This document shows, one piece after another, positions 1-8,200 of a stretch of DNA of 64,000 bases. The position numbers and the translations under genes are program-made. The stretch's first letter is position 1, and every line of letters begins with the position of its first letter. The notes under the pieces are model-generated. The model made no database searches, was not told the DNA's origin, and worked only from the letters and a program-made list of their open reading frames with translations. The DNA is taken from contig NZ_QHLY01000012.1 in the NCBI RefSeq assembly GCF_003185895.1, positions 1,701,844 to 1,765,843 of the forward strand. The letters run 5' to 3'. The DNA is from Cryobacterium arcticum (GTDB taxonomy: Bacteria > Actinomycetota > Actinomycetes > Actinomycetales > Microbacteriaceae).

Positions 1-645
1 GCCGTGCTTCTCGAAGCCCTCCTGCAGCTGCTCGAGCATGCCGATCAGCGGCTGGGTGGCGCGCTGGAACTCGATCACCTCGCGGGAGAGGGCGTAGATG
101 CGCCGGGAGACGTCCTGGTCGCCGTCGAAAATCTGGTCCTCGATCTCGTCGATGTCGTTCTCCAGGCCGGCCACGACCGGCGCGTATTCGTCGATCACCT
201 GGTCGAGGATGGCGTAGAGCACGGCCTGCGGCCCGAACGCGAGCAGCTTGGGGGTGCTCTCCAGGCGCTTCCGCACCGAGACCAGGTCGGGTGATTCGGC
301 GTGCCGGATGGTGACGACGAAGTCCGGGCCGACGAAGACGTGCAATTCGCCGAATTCCACCCGCTCGTCGGCGTCGATGTACCGGGCCGGGCGCAGCACC
401 AGGAAGAGGTTGTCGGCGAAGCGCTCGATCTTGGCCCGCTGGTGGCCCTTGAGGGCGTCTTCGATGGCGAGGTGATGCAGCGTGAACTCGTCGGCGACGC
501 TGCGAACCTCGGCATCCGTCGGTCGGTACAGCCCGATCCAGGCGAAGCCGTGCTTGTTCTTGAGCACGTCGTACGTCTCTTGCAACGTTTCCGGGGTTGC
601 CACCCGACTGCCATCTACGTAGATGGCGTCATCAATCAGCGCCAC
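1..645 (-). CDS. corA: CorA-family magnesium/divalent cation transporter, 3' part missing
   Basis: 215 codons are visible and the gene runs off the left edge. The visible part matches the cytoplasmic N-terminal domain of CorA channels: a stretch with GFAWIGLYRPTDAEV, then FTLHHLAIEDAL, then RFADNLFLVLRPARY and FVVTIRHAESPDLV, in the family order, followed by the start of the long helix that leads to the membrane segments. The two C-terminal membrane helices and the GMN signature would lie outside the window. The GTG start at 645 has GAGGAG just upstream. CorA forms a pentameric inner-membrane channel for Mg2+. Family assignment is firm; ion specificity is inference. Confidence 0.88.
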   Translation of the reverse strand, partial: MALIDDAIYVDGSRVATPETLQETYDVLKNKHGFAWIGLYRPTDAEVRSVADEFTLHHLAIEDALKGHQRAKIERFADNLFLVLRPARYIDADERVEFGELHVFVGPDFVVTIRHAESPDLVSVRKRLESTPKLLAFGPQAVLYAILDQVIDEYAPVVAGLENDIDEIEDQIFDGDQDVSRRIYALSREVIEFQRATQPLIGMLEQLQEGFEKHG

Positions 646-744
646 TGCTGCTCCTCACTCGCCTCACAAGTGTGCCACCGGCAACGGGGTGCGTCGTGCA
701 GCGGCGCGGGCCGGGAGACCGGGACGGGCGGGTCGGGCGGGTCG

Positions 745-1380
745 TCAGGGCTGTTGCTGCGGATGCGGCGCGACGTCGCCGTGCCGCTGCGGGCCCTCGT
801 GCTTGCGGTAGCTGGGGCTGAACGCCAACAACACCAGGCCGATGCCGAGCACCGCCTGGCCGAGGGTGTTGGTGGGCAGCAGCGACACGAGGCCGCCGAG
901 CAGGATCAGCGCGGCCGGCGTGAACTGGTAGACCCGCACCCGCAGCATCGCGATGCCCACCAGAGCCCAGCCCACGCCGAATACGGCCGCGGTGAGCAGC
1001 AGTCCGAAGGACAGAGAGCCGGGGCGCACCAAACCGTCGAGCAGCTCGGGGGCGACCCGGCCGAGGGTGGGATAAAGAAAGGCCTGGGCCCAGAACAGCC
1101 CGCTGATCAGGATCGTGCCGGCGCCGGCGACGATCACGGCGGAAAAGCCGAACGGGCCGATCTTCTTGGCGCGGCGTTCGTAGACCGAGATCAGCGCCAG
1201 CACCAGCAGCAGCCCGCCCACGAGCAGCAGAACCGAGCGCACGGCGTAGAGCGGGGTCTGCACGATCTCGCTGAACGGATCCGAGACCGTGAGCAACACC
1301 AGATCGAGGATGCCGCCGAGAAGGAAGGCGCTGCCCGCCGTGAGAGTGGATGGCTTCGTGAGCCCTTCGAACCGATTCAC
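745..1380 (-). CDS. Six-helix membrane protein of unknown function
   Basis: About 211 residues with six hydrophobic segments spread over most of the length (for example around AVRSVLLLVGGLLLVLAL and SFGLLLTAAVFGVGWALV), and a hydrophilic His- and Gln-rich tail. I do not recognise a family and see no catalytic motif. The longer open frame upstream of 1380 reads arginine- and proline-rich and looks non-coding, so I chose the GTG at 1380, preceded by a weak GAGGTAA. It sits between corA and a divergently transcribed phosphopantetheinyl transferase. Confidence 0.6.
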   Translation of the reverse strand: MNRFEGLTKPSTLTAGSAFLLGGILDLVLLTVSDPFSEIVQTPLYAVRSVLLLVGGLLLVLALISVYERRAKKIGPFGFSAVIVAGAGTILISGLFWAQAFLYPTLGRVAPELLDGLVRPGSLSFGLLLTAAVFGVGWALVGIAMLRVRVYQFTPAALILLGGLVSLLPTNTLGQAVLGIGLVLLAFSPSYRKHEGPQRHGDVAPHPQQQP

Positions 1381-1565
1381 CGTTACCTCACCCACCGCGC
1401 CTGAAACGTGTGCCTGGAGCCCGGGCAGCGTCACCCGGCAACCGCGCGCGCCCGTGCGCCTGGTTCCGGCTGACAGTGTCGATTGTTCCACCCGGGTCGG
1501 CGCCCGACAAGGGCACCGCCCACGCGCCCACCACCTGCGGGGCGCGCCCGGGTTAGGGTGGGGGC

Positions 1566-2276
1566 GTGCTCGATGTCCCGCCACAGCCCGCACTGACTGC
1601 GCCGGCCGGAGCCCAGCCGGGGCTGGAATCCACGGTTGTCGTGGCGCTGCTCCCCCGCGCGGCGACATCCGCCGGCGACCACCTGCTGCTGCGCGATCTG
1701 GTGGCGCGGCTGACCGGCGTCGGCCCGTCTGCTGTCACCCTCGCGCAACGGTGCCCGAACTGCGGGCAGACCGGGCACGGCCCGTTGAGCGTCGAGCTCG
1801 CGGCCAGCGACCCGGCGGATGCCCCGGCCCTGCCCGGCCGCATCCACGTGAGCCTGTCCCGTGCCGCCCGGTTCCTCGCCGTGGCAGTCACCGGCGCCGG
1901 GCCGGTAGGCATCGACGTGGAGTCAGTCGCCGCGCTGGCTTCCTCCCCCGTCGCCTCCGCGCTGTGCTCCCCCGTCGAGGCCGTGGCGCTGTCTACGCTT
2001 GCCCCGGCCGCGCTCGACACCGCCCTGGCCTCGCTCTGGACGAGCAAGGAAGCCGTGCTCAAGGCTGCCGGCGTGGGCCTGCGGGTGGACCCGCGGGATC
2101 TGACTATCGAGCCCGTGACCGGAGCCGCGGACCCCCGCCTCGCGCACTGGCCGCGGGCGCCGTTTCAGCTGGATGGCGTCCACCTGCTGTCCGTGCCTGC
2201 TCCTGAGGGAACCGTGGTCACCGTCGCGGTCGTCTGCGCCCAGCGCCCTGCCGTGGTGACTAGTGCGACGAATTGA
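1566..2276 (+). CDS. Sfp-type 4'-phosphopantetheinyl transferase
   Basis: Transfers phosphopantetheine from CoA to a serine of carrier domains. The 236-residue protein has the family order: CPNCGQTGHG near residue 65, a VSLSRA motif near residue 97, the Mg-binding GIDVES near residue 118, and WTSKEAVLKAAGVGL near residue 158 (W-x-x-K-E-A-x-x-K). Length fits Sfp-type enzymes. The GTG start has TAGGGT six bases upstream, so a leaderless transcript is possible. A Pls/PosA-type NRPS with a carrier domain lies about 3 kb downstream on the other strand and is the obvious local substrate; that link is inference. The 3' end overlaps the convergent histone-like gene by 17 bases. Confidence 0.87.
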   Translation: MLDVPPQPALTAPAGAQPGLESTVVVALLPRAATSAGDHLLLRDLVARLTGVGPSAVTLAQRCPNCGQTGHGPLSVELAASDPADAPALPGRIHVSLSRAARFLAVAVTGAGPVGIDVESVAALASSPVASALCSPVEAVALSTLAPAALDTALASLWTSKEAVLKAAGVGLRVDPRDLTIEPVTGAADPRLAHWPRAPFQLDGVHLLSVPAPEGTVVTVAVVCAQRPAVVTSATN

Positions 2277-2766
2277 CCGCCGCGACCAGGGCGGCTTTGT
2301 TCATCCTCGAGTAACCGGTGATCTTCTGTTCCTTCGCGCGGTTGCGCAGCTCGATCAGGGTCGGCGTGGTGGATCGCGGCGGGCTCGACAGGGGCGTCTT
2401 CACCGTGGTGTGTGGCACCGTGAGTGCGGTCCGGGAGGCAGCGTGCTCAGCCATCACCGTTCCGGCACTCTTCTGGGGAGCGGCCTTCTTCGACTTCACC
2501 GTCGCTAGCACCGACTGGTTGGCCCGCCCGACTTCTGTGGCCAGTTGCTGAGCTGCCTTCGCGAGCTTGGCGGCGAGCTTCTCGGTCTTCTTGTGAAGCG
2601 CCAGTGCTTCTTTGCGCAGCTTCTTACTGGAGGCCTTCACCGCTTCGCGGGCCGAGTCGACGGCTTTCTCGGCTTGGGCGAGGGCTTTGATGGCCTTCTT
2701 GTCAGCGTTCTTCACCGGAGCCGGTGTCAGAGCGATGTTCTTCTTCGTGGTTTTTGTCTGCGCCAT
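2260..2766 (-). CDS. Lysine/alanine-rich histone-like protein with C-terminal SAP/Rho-N-like motif
   Basis: 168 residues. The first ~90 residues are a run of Lys/Ala-rich heptad-like helix (KKAIKALAQAEKAVDSAREA onward), the centre is a Ser/Thr/Pro linker, and the last ~30 residues (TLIELRNRAKEQKITGYSRM then NKAALVAAV) look like a SAP or Rho-N type helix-extended-loop-helix, a DNA- or RNA-binding fold. Composition resembles Lsr2/HU-tail-like nucleoid proteins of actinobacteria. The ATG at 2766 is preceded by GGAGGTACG. Nucleoid binding is inference. It overlaps the 3' end of the transferase gene by 17 bases. Confidence 0.75.
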   Translation of the reverse strand: MAQTKTTKKNIALTPAPVKNADKKAIKALAQAEKAVDSAREAVKASSKKLRKEALALHKKTEKLAAKLAKAAQQLATEVGRANQSVLATVKSKKAAPQKSAGTVMAEHAASRTALTVPHTTVKTPLSSPPRSTTPTLIELRNRAKEQKITGYSRMNKAALVAAVNSSH

Positions 2767-3100
2767 TGTGCGTACCTCCGTTGGTCCGACCGTGATCGGC
2801 CGCTACCTCCACCGTAGTGACCGCGATCAGCCGATCGGATGAATAGACCAGACGTGCACGGTTTGAACGGCGATTGTGGGTCTCACGGGCGATTTCCCTG
2901 CTGATCCCGCGGCGTGAGGACCAGGATGCGGACCGGAATGACATCCCGCACCGGCCACGCACCGCGAGTGAGCAGGGTGGCACCACGGGATTGCCAGACG
3001 GATGCCGCGTCGCTAGGTTGTCTGCACGATGGCCGTATGGGGTCCATTCGCCGACCACCGCGAATGATCTGCCGGGCCCAAGCGACAAGGAGGCCACATC
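2767..3100. other. Divergent intergenic region, no gene seen
   Basis: 334 bases between two divergent genes. It must hold both promoters. The only clear element is the ribosome binding site AAGGAGG about ten bases before the ATG at 3101. Open frames here are short, arginine-rich and unlikely to be coding. Confidence 0.5.
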
Positions 3101-3514
3101 ATGGCGGGGCCGGAGGAACGTGCGTCGCTACCGGGGTCGGTGACCTTTTCGGTGGTGCTGATGTATCTCGGTGGCATCGTGCAGATGGGCCTGGGGATCA
3201 TCATCGTGTTCTTGCGGTACGTGCCCGGCATGACCGACGGCGAGATCACTCTGGCGGTCACGCTGGTGGGAGTCGGCATCATCCTCTTCGGCCTGTTCGT
3301 CGTCTCGCTCGCGTCCGGCGTGGCCCGGGGAAGCCGGGCATCACGGCTGAGCGCGACAATCGTGCTCCTTCTGGGCTGGGTGCTTTTCATCGTCGACCTG
3401 GTGATCAGCGCCGACGGGGACTGGTCGGGCGTGCTCATTCAGACCGCCATCGCGGTCGCCGTGATCCTGCCGCTGTGGGTGGGGGCGGGGCGCCGTTATT
3501 TCGCGGTGAGCTGA
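3101..3514 (+). CDS. Four-helix membrane protein of unknown function
   Basis: 137 residues with four hydrophobic segments (around residues 15-38, 50-72, 85-105 and 112-130) and short polar loops. No motif I recognise. The start is well supported by AAGGAGG eight bases before the ATG. The last 19 bases overlap, tail to tail, the remnant of a P-type ATPase on the other strand. Confidence 0.65.
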   Translation: MAGPEERASLPGSVTFSVVLMYLGGIVQMGLGIIIVFLRYVPGMTDGEITLAVTLVGVGIILFGLFVVSLASGVARGSRASRLSATIVLLLGWVLFIVDLVISADGDWSGVLIQTAIAVAVILPLWVGAGRRYFAVS

Positions 3515-3894
3515 CGAGCGGCCCGTTCCGCATCACGCCGGAAGAGGCGCCGGTGCACGAACCGCACAACCTCGATGAGGCCGATGCAGACGAGTGACGC
3601 GCCGAGCGCGAGCGTCGCGGTGAGCAGGGTCAGGTCCACGAGCTGCAGGAAGTCCCGGCTGATCGGCACCGCGAACATCAGCACGAGCGCGACCATCATG
3701 GCGCCGATGACGAGCCCCTTGAACCGGGTGACGGGACGGGACAGAACGACGAGGATCCAGAGGCCGATGATGGTCAGGATGAGCGTGGAACCGCTGCGGA
3801 TCTCCGCCTCCGGAATCTGGGCATCCGCGGCCAACCGGGCGTAGGTGGCGAGCCCGAAGGTGACGACCAGTCCGGCCGGGATCGCGAAGGTCAG
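3496..3894 (-). pseudogene. C-terminal remnant of a CtpE-type P-type cation ATPase
   Basis: Only ~132 residues remain. They match the last membrane region of actinobacterial CtpE-type P-type ATPases in order: an AIPAGLVVTFGLATY helix, an STLILTIIGLWILVVLSRP helix, a FAVPISRDFL segment and a final helix followed by an Arg-rich tail. The phosphorylation (DKTGT), ATP-binding and hinge regions are absent; upstream of residue 1 the sequence is the end of the aminopeptidase gene. The only codon available for a start at the junction is CTG, overlapping the aminopeptidase stop as CTGA. I read it as a deletion relic. A translated C-terminal peptide is possible but less likely. Confidence 0.7.
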
Positions 3895-5273
3895 GGGGTG
3901 GCGGGCAGCGGCGGGGCGGCCTGCAGCTGGGGCAGGCTCTTGGCGTCGATCCACCGGGCGATGATCTTGTCGGCCGCCCGGCTGCCCGACGCGGCGCGGA
4001 AGCAGCCGAGCAGGTCGTCGGTGGTGACGCTGCCGTGCCGGTGGGTGCGGGTGTAGGCGCGCAGCGCGGTGAAGAAGGTCTCGTCGCCGAGCGCCTGCCG
4101 TACGGCGTGCAGGGCGAGCGCGCCGCGCTTGTAGACCCGGTCGTCGAACATCGCGCGGGGGCCGGGGTCGCCCACGGCGAGGTTCTTCGGTTCTTTGTCG
4201 AGGTCCACCCGGTGCAGCAGGGCGTTCTGGTGGGCGGTGGGTCCTCCGGCGGCCTCGGCCCAGATCCACTCGGCGTAGCAGGCGAAGCCCTCGTGCAGCC
4301 AAATGTCGGCCCAGCGGGTGAGGGTGAGGCTGTTGCCGAACCACTGGTGCGCCAGTTCGTGGGCGATCAATCGGTCGCTGCCGTGCGCGCCGTCGACGTG
4401 GTTCTTGCCGAACACGCCCAGGCCGTGCGCCTCCAGCGGGATCTCCAGATCATCGGCAGTGACGACCACGGAGTAGGCCGGGAACGGGTACGGTCCGAAC
4501 GCGTCGCTGAAGACACTGATCATGTCGCCCAGCCGAGCGAAGTCCACCGCCACCTGGCGGGCCAGCGCGGGCGGGAAGAACAGGCTGTGCGCCACCGGCG
4601 CGGCGGTGAGATCGTGCCGACGGTACCGGCCGATCTGCACACTGGCGAGATACGCGGCCATGGGCTCGCGCACCTCGAAGCTCCAGGTGGTTCGGCCGGA
4701 CCGGGTGTTCTTGGCCACGACGGGTCCGTTGCTGACCACCGTGTACGGTGCCTCGCAGGTGACCTGGATGCGGAAGGTGGCCTTGTCGCTGGGGTGGTCG
4801 TTGCACGGGAACCACGACGGGGCGCCGTTCGGCTGCCCGGCGACGAGCACGCCGTCGGTGAGCTCTTCCCAGCCCACCTCACCCCAGTGGCTGCGCACCG
4901 GATGCGGCGCCCCGCGGTACCGCACCACCACCTCGAAGCTCTCCCCCGCGACCAGCGGCTCCGCCGGGGTGACCAGCAGTTTGCGGGCGGTGTGCATCAC
5001 CCTGGTGGGTGCCCGGCCGGCTACGGTGACCTTGTCGACGCTGAGCCCGGCCAGGTCCAGGCTGAACCGGCTCAGGGCGGTGATGGCACGCCCCGTGATC
5101 GTGGCGGTCGCCGTGAGCCGGTTGGTGCTCACCCGGTAGTCGAGGTCGAGGTCGTAGTGGTCCACGGTGTAGCCGCCGTTGCCGCTGGTGGGCAGATACG
5201 GATCTCCCGCGGAGGCGGAGCCGATCATCGGGGGTGTTGGGGTGGTCGGCGACATAGGGGTCAAGTCTTCCAT
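3891..5273 (-). CDS. M1-family zinc aminopeptidase
   Basis: About 460 residues. The active site is complete: HELAHQWFGNS followed 18 residues after the second His by the third ligand Glu in WLHEGFA (HEXXH-X18-E). Upstream is a beta-rich N-terminal domain with WFPCNDHPSDKATF. The classical GxMEN exopeptidase motif is replaced by IPLEAHGLGVFG, a form seen in short actinobacterial M1 enzymes. No signal peptide is visible. The start at 5273 lies inside the end of the NRPS gene (13-base overlap); an ATG at 5255 is the alternative. The coupling suggests a shared transcript. M1-type aminopeptidases are known to degrade epsilon-poly-lysine in producers, so trimming or self-protection is a possible role (inference). 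Confidence 0.87.
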   Translation of the reverse strand: MEDLTPMSPTTPTPPMIGSASAGDPYLPTSGNGGYTVDHYDLDLDYRVSTNRLTATATITGRAITALSRFSLDLAGLSVDKVTVAGRAPTRVMHTARKLLVTPAEPLVAGESFEVVVRYRGAPHPVRSHWGEVGWEELTDGVLVAGQPNGAPSWFPCNDHPSDKATFRIQVTCEAPYTVVSNGPVVAKNTRSGRTTWSFEVREPMAAYLASVQIGRYRRHDLTAAPVAHSLFFPPALARQVAVDFARLGDMISVFSDAFGPYPFPAYSVVVTADDLEIPLEAHGLGVFGKNHVDGAHGSDRLIAHELAHQWFGNSLTLTRWADIWLHEGFACYAEWIWAEAAGGPTAHQNALLHRVDLDKEPKNLAVGDPGPRAMFDDRVYKRGALALHAVRQALGDETFFTALRAYTRTHRHGSVTTDDLLGCFRAASGSRAADKIIARWIDAKSLPQLQAAPPLPATP

Positions 5274-8200
5274 GGCGGACGGTGCCACGGCGCAATCGGG
5301 TTGCCCGACCAGTGCGAGTCGGTCGGCACGCGCTCCCCACGCATCACCAGGGAGCCCGGTCCGACGGTGGCGTGCGGGTCGATCCGCGCCGCCGGCAGGA
5401 TCACGCTGTTGGGCCCGAGGGTGCCGCCGACGCCGATCAGCACGGTGTCCAGCTGCATGATCCGGTCGTGGAAGAGGTGGGTCTGCACAACGCAGCCGCG
5501 GTTGACGCTGCTGCCGGCCTCGAGGGTGACGAGGTCGGCTTCCGGCAGCCAGTACGACTCGCACCACACCCCCCGGCCGATCTTCGCCCCGAGCGAGCGC
5601 AGCCACACGGCCAGCGCGGGGGTGCCGGCGGCATTCTGGGCGAACCAGGGCCTGGCCACCATCTCGACGAAGGTGTCCGAAACCTCGTTGCGCCAGATGA
5701 ACGACGACCAGAGCGGATGTTCCAACGCCTTGATGCGTCCCACCAGCAGCCACTTGACCGCCGTGGTCACCGCGGCGGCGACCACCCCGGCGAGCATGAG
5801 CACCACCGCGGAGAGGAGGAGCGCGACCCACGGTCCCGCCCACAGCCAGAGCGCGTCGAGGGTGCCGAGCACCCCGAGGGCGATCCAGGCCGACACGAAG
5901 ACCGGCACCAGGCGCAGCACCTCCCAGAGCGACCGGGCCCAGACCAGCCGCTTGGGCGGGTGGAAGGTGCGGGCCTCGTCGATGTCGGTCATCCGGCGGC
6001 GCAGGCGCGTGGGCGGGTTGCCCAGCCAGGACGAACCGCGCTTGGCCTTGCGCGGGGTGGAGGACAGCACGGCCACGAGGCCGTCGCGCGGCACGGTGCG
6101 GCCGGGGCCGGCGATGCCGCTGTTGCCCAGGAACGCCCGACGGCCGATCTTGGCCCGGCCGATGCGCATCCAGCCGCCGCCGAGTTCGTAGCAGGCGACC
6201 ATGGTGTCGTCGGCGAGGAACGCGCCCGGTGCGATGGTGGTGAGCGAGGGCACCAACAGCACCGTGGACGCCTCGACGCCCGGGCCGACCTTGGCGCCGA
6301 GCAGTCGCAGCCAGACCGGGGTGAGCAGGCTGGCGTAGACCGGGAAGAGCTGGGTGCGGGCGCCGTCGAGCAACCGTTCGGTCATCCAGACCTGCCAACC
6401 CACCCGGCTGCGCACCGGGTGGTGTCCTTCGGTGAGGCGCACGGCCAGCAGCCGTACCGCACCGATCACGGCGCCGGCGTAGAAGAGGCCGGCGGCCAGC
6501 ACCGCCAGGGGCACGGCCGCGGCCCCGCGCGCCACAGCGCTGCCCAGCGTGGCCGCGTCGCCGATCACGCCGCCGACGATCACCAGGCCCAGCAGTACGG
6601 CGGCGGCCGGGATGGCGGTGAGGGCCAGCGAACCGGCGCCGTAGGCGAGCAGCCAGCGGCGCTTGTTGCCGGGCCGTTCGGCCGGCCAGGCGTGCCGGGC
6701 GGAGCCGACCCTGGCGGCGGGCGATCCGGCCCAGCGTTCGCCGGCGGGCACCCGGCCGGAGACGGCGGAGCCCGGTTCGACCTCGCTGCCGGCGCCGATC
6801 TTGGCGCCGCCGAGCAGGGTGCTGCGGGAGCCGATCACGGCGTCGGCGCCGATCTTCACCTGGCCGAGCCGCAGCACGTCGCCGTCGAGCCAGTAGCCGG
6901 CCAGGTCGACCTCGGGTTCGATGGCGGCGCGGGCGCCGATGGAGAGCATCCCGGTGACCGGGGGCACCGAGTGCAGGTCGACGCCGGGTTCGATCCTGGC
7001 GCCGAGCAGCCGGGCGTAGTAGCTGATCCAGGGCGCTCCGGCCAGGCTGGCGGCGTCGACGAAGTGGGCCACCTGTTCCGCCAGCCAGAGCCGCAGGTGC
7101 ACCGAGCCGCCCCGGGGGTAGTTGCCCGGCCTCACGCCACGCAGCAGCAGCCGGGCCGCGGCGACCGAAATCGCCATCTTGCCCAGCGGCGTCACCAGCA
7201 GGATGAACCCGGCCAGCACCCACCACCAGGAGACGGTGGGGGCGAAGGATGCGCCGGCGGCGGCGAGCAGGTTGTTGGCCGCCATCAGGTACACCAGCCA
7301 GCGGGCGCCGATGAGCAGGTGCAGTGGAACGCTGAGGAGGCTCTGCAGCAGGCCGGACGTCGCGGGGGTGGGCAGCACCTGCCGGCCCTGCCGCGCCACC
7401 GGCGGGATGCGGCTGTCGAGTTCGTCGGCGAGCGAGCCGATGCGCGGGTGGTCGTAGATGTCGCTGATACGGGTGTCCGGGTAGCGTTCGCGGATCGCGG
7501 AGACGAACTGGGCGGCGGAGAGCGAGCCGCCACCGTAGGCGAAGAAGTCGCTGTCGGCGTCGACCACCGGCACGCCAAGGATCGCTGCCCAGTGCTCGGC
7601 GAGCCAGGCGGCGGTGCCACTGAGCGCATCCGTGCCGGCGGTGTCACCGGCGAGGCTGGGCAGCGGCCAGGGCAGGGCAGCCCGGTCGACCTTGCCGGAG
7701 GTGCGGGTGGGAATGGTGTCGACCACGGTGAGCAGGGGCACGAGCGCGGCGGGCAGGGCGGTGCGGAGCGCCTCGCCGGCAGCGGGCAGGTCGAAAGCCG
7801 CTGCGGCGTCGGTAAGGGAGAGGTACCCCACCAGAACCTGGTTGCCGGCGGGGGTGGTCTGCACCACCGCGGCGGCGCCGGCCACACCGGGCAGGGCCTG
7901 CAGGGCGGCGTCGATCTCGCCGAGTTCGATGCGCCGGCCGCCGAGCTTGATCTGGTCGTCGGCGCGGCCCACGAACACCAGGCCGGCCGGGTCGAAGCGC
8001 ACGAGGTCACCGCTGCGGTAGGCGCGCTGCCAGCCGAGCCCGGTGTGCGGGGCGTACTTCACCGCGTCCTGGGCCGGGTCGAGGTAGCGGGCCAGGCCGA
8101 CCCCGCCGATGATCAGCTCGCCGGTCTCGCCGGCGGCGACCCGCTGCCCGGCCGCGTCGACCACGGCGAGCCGCCAGCCGTCCAGCGGCAGGCCGATGCG

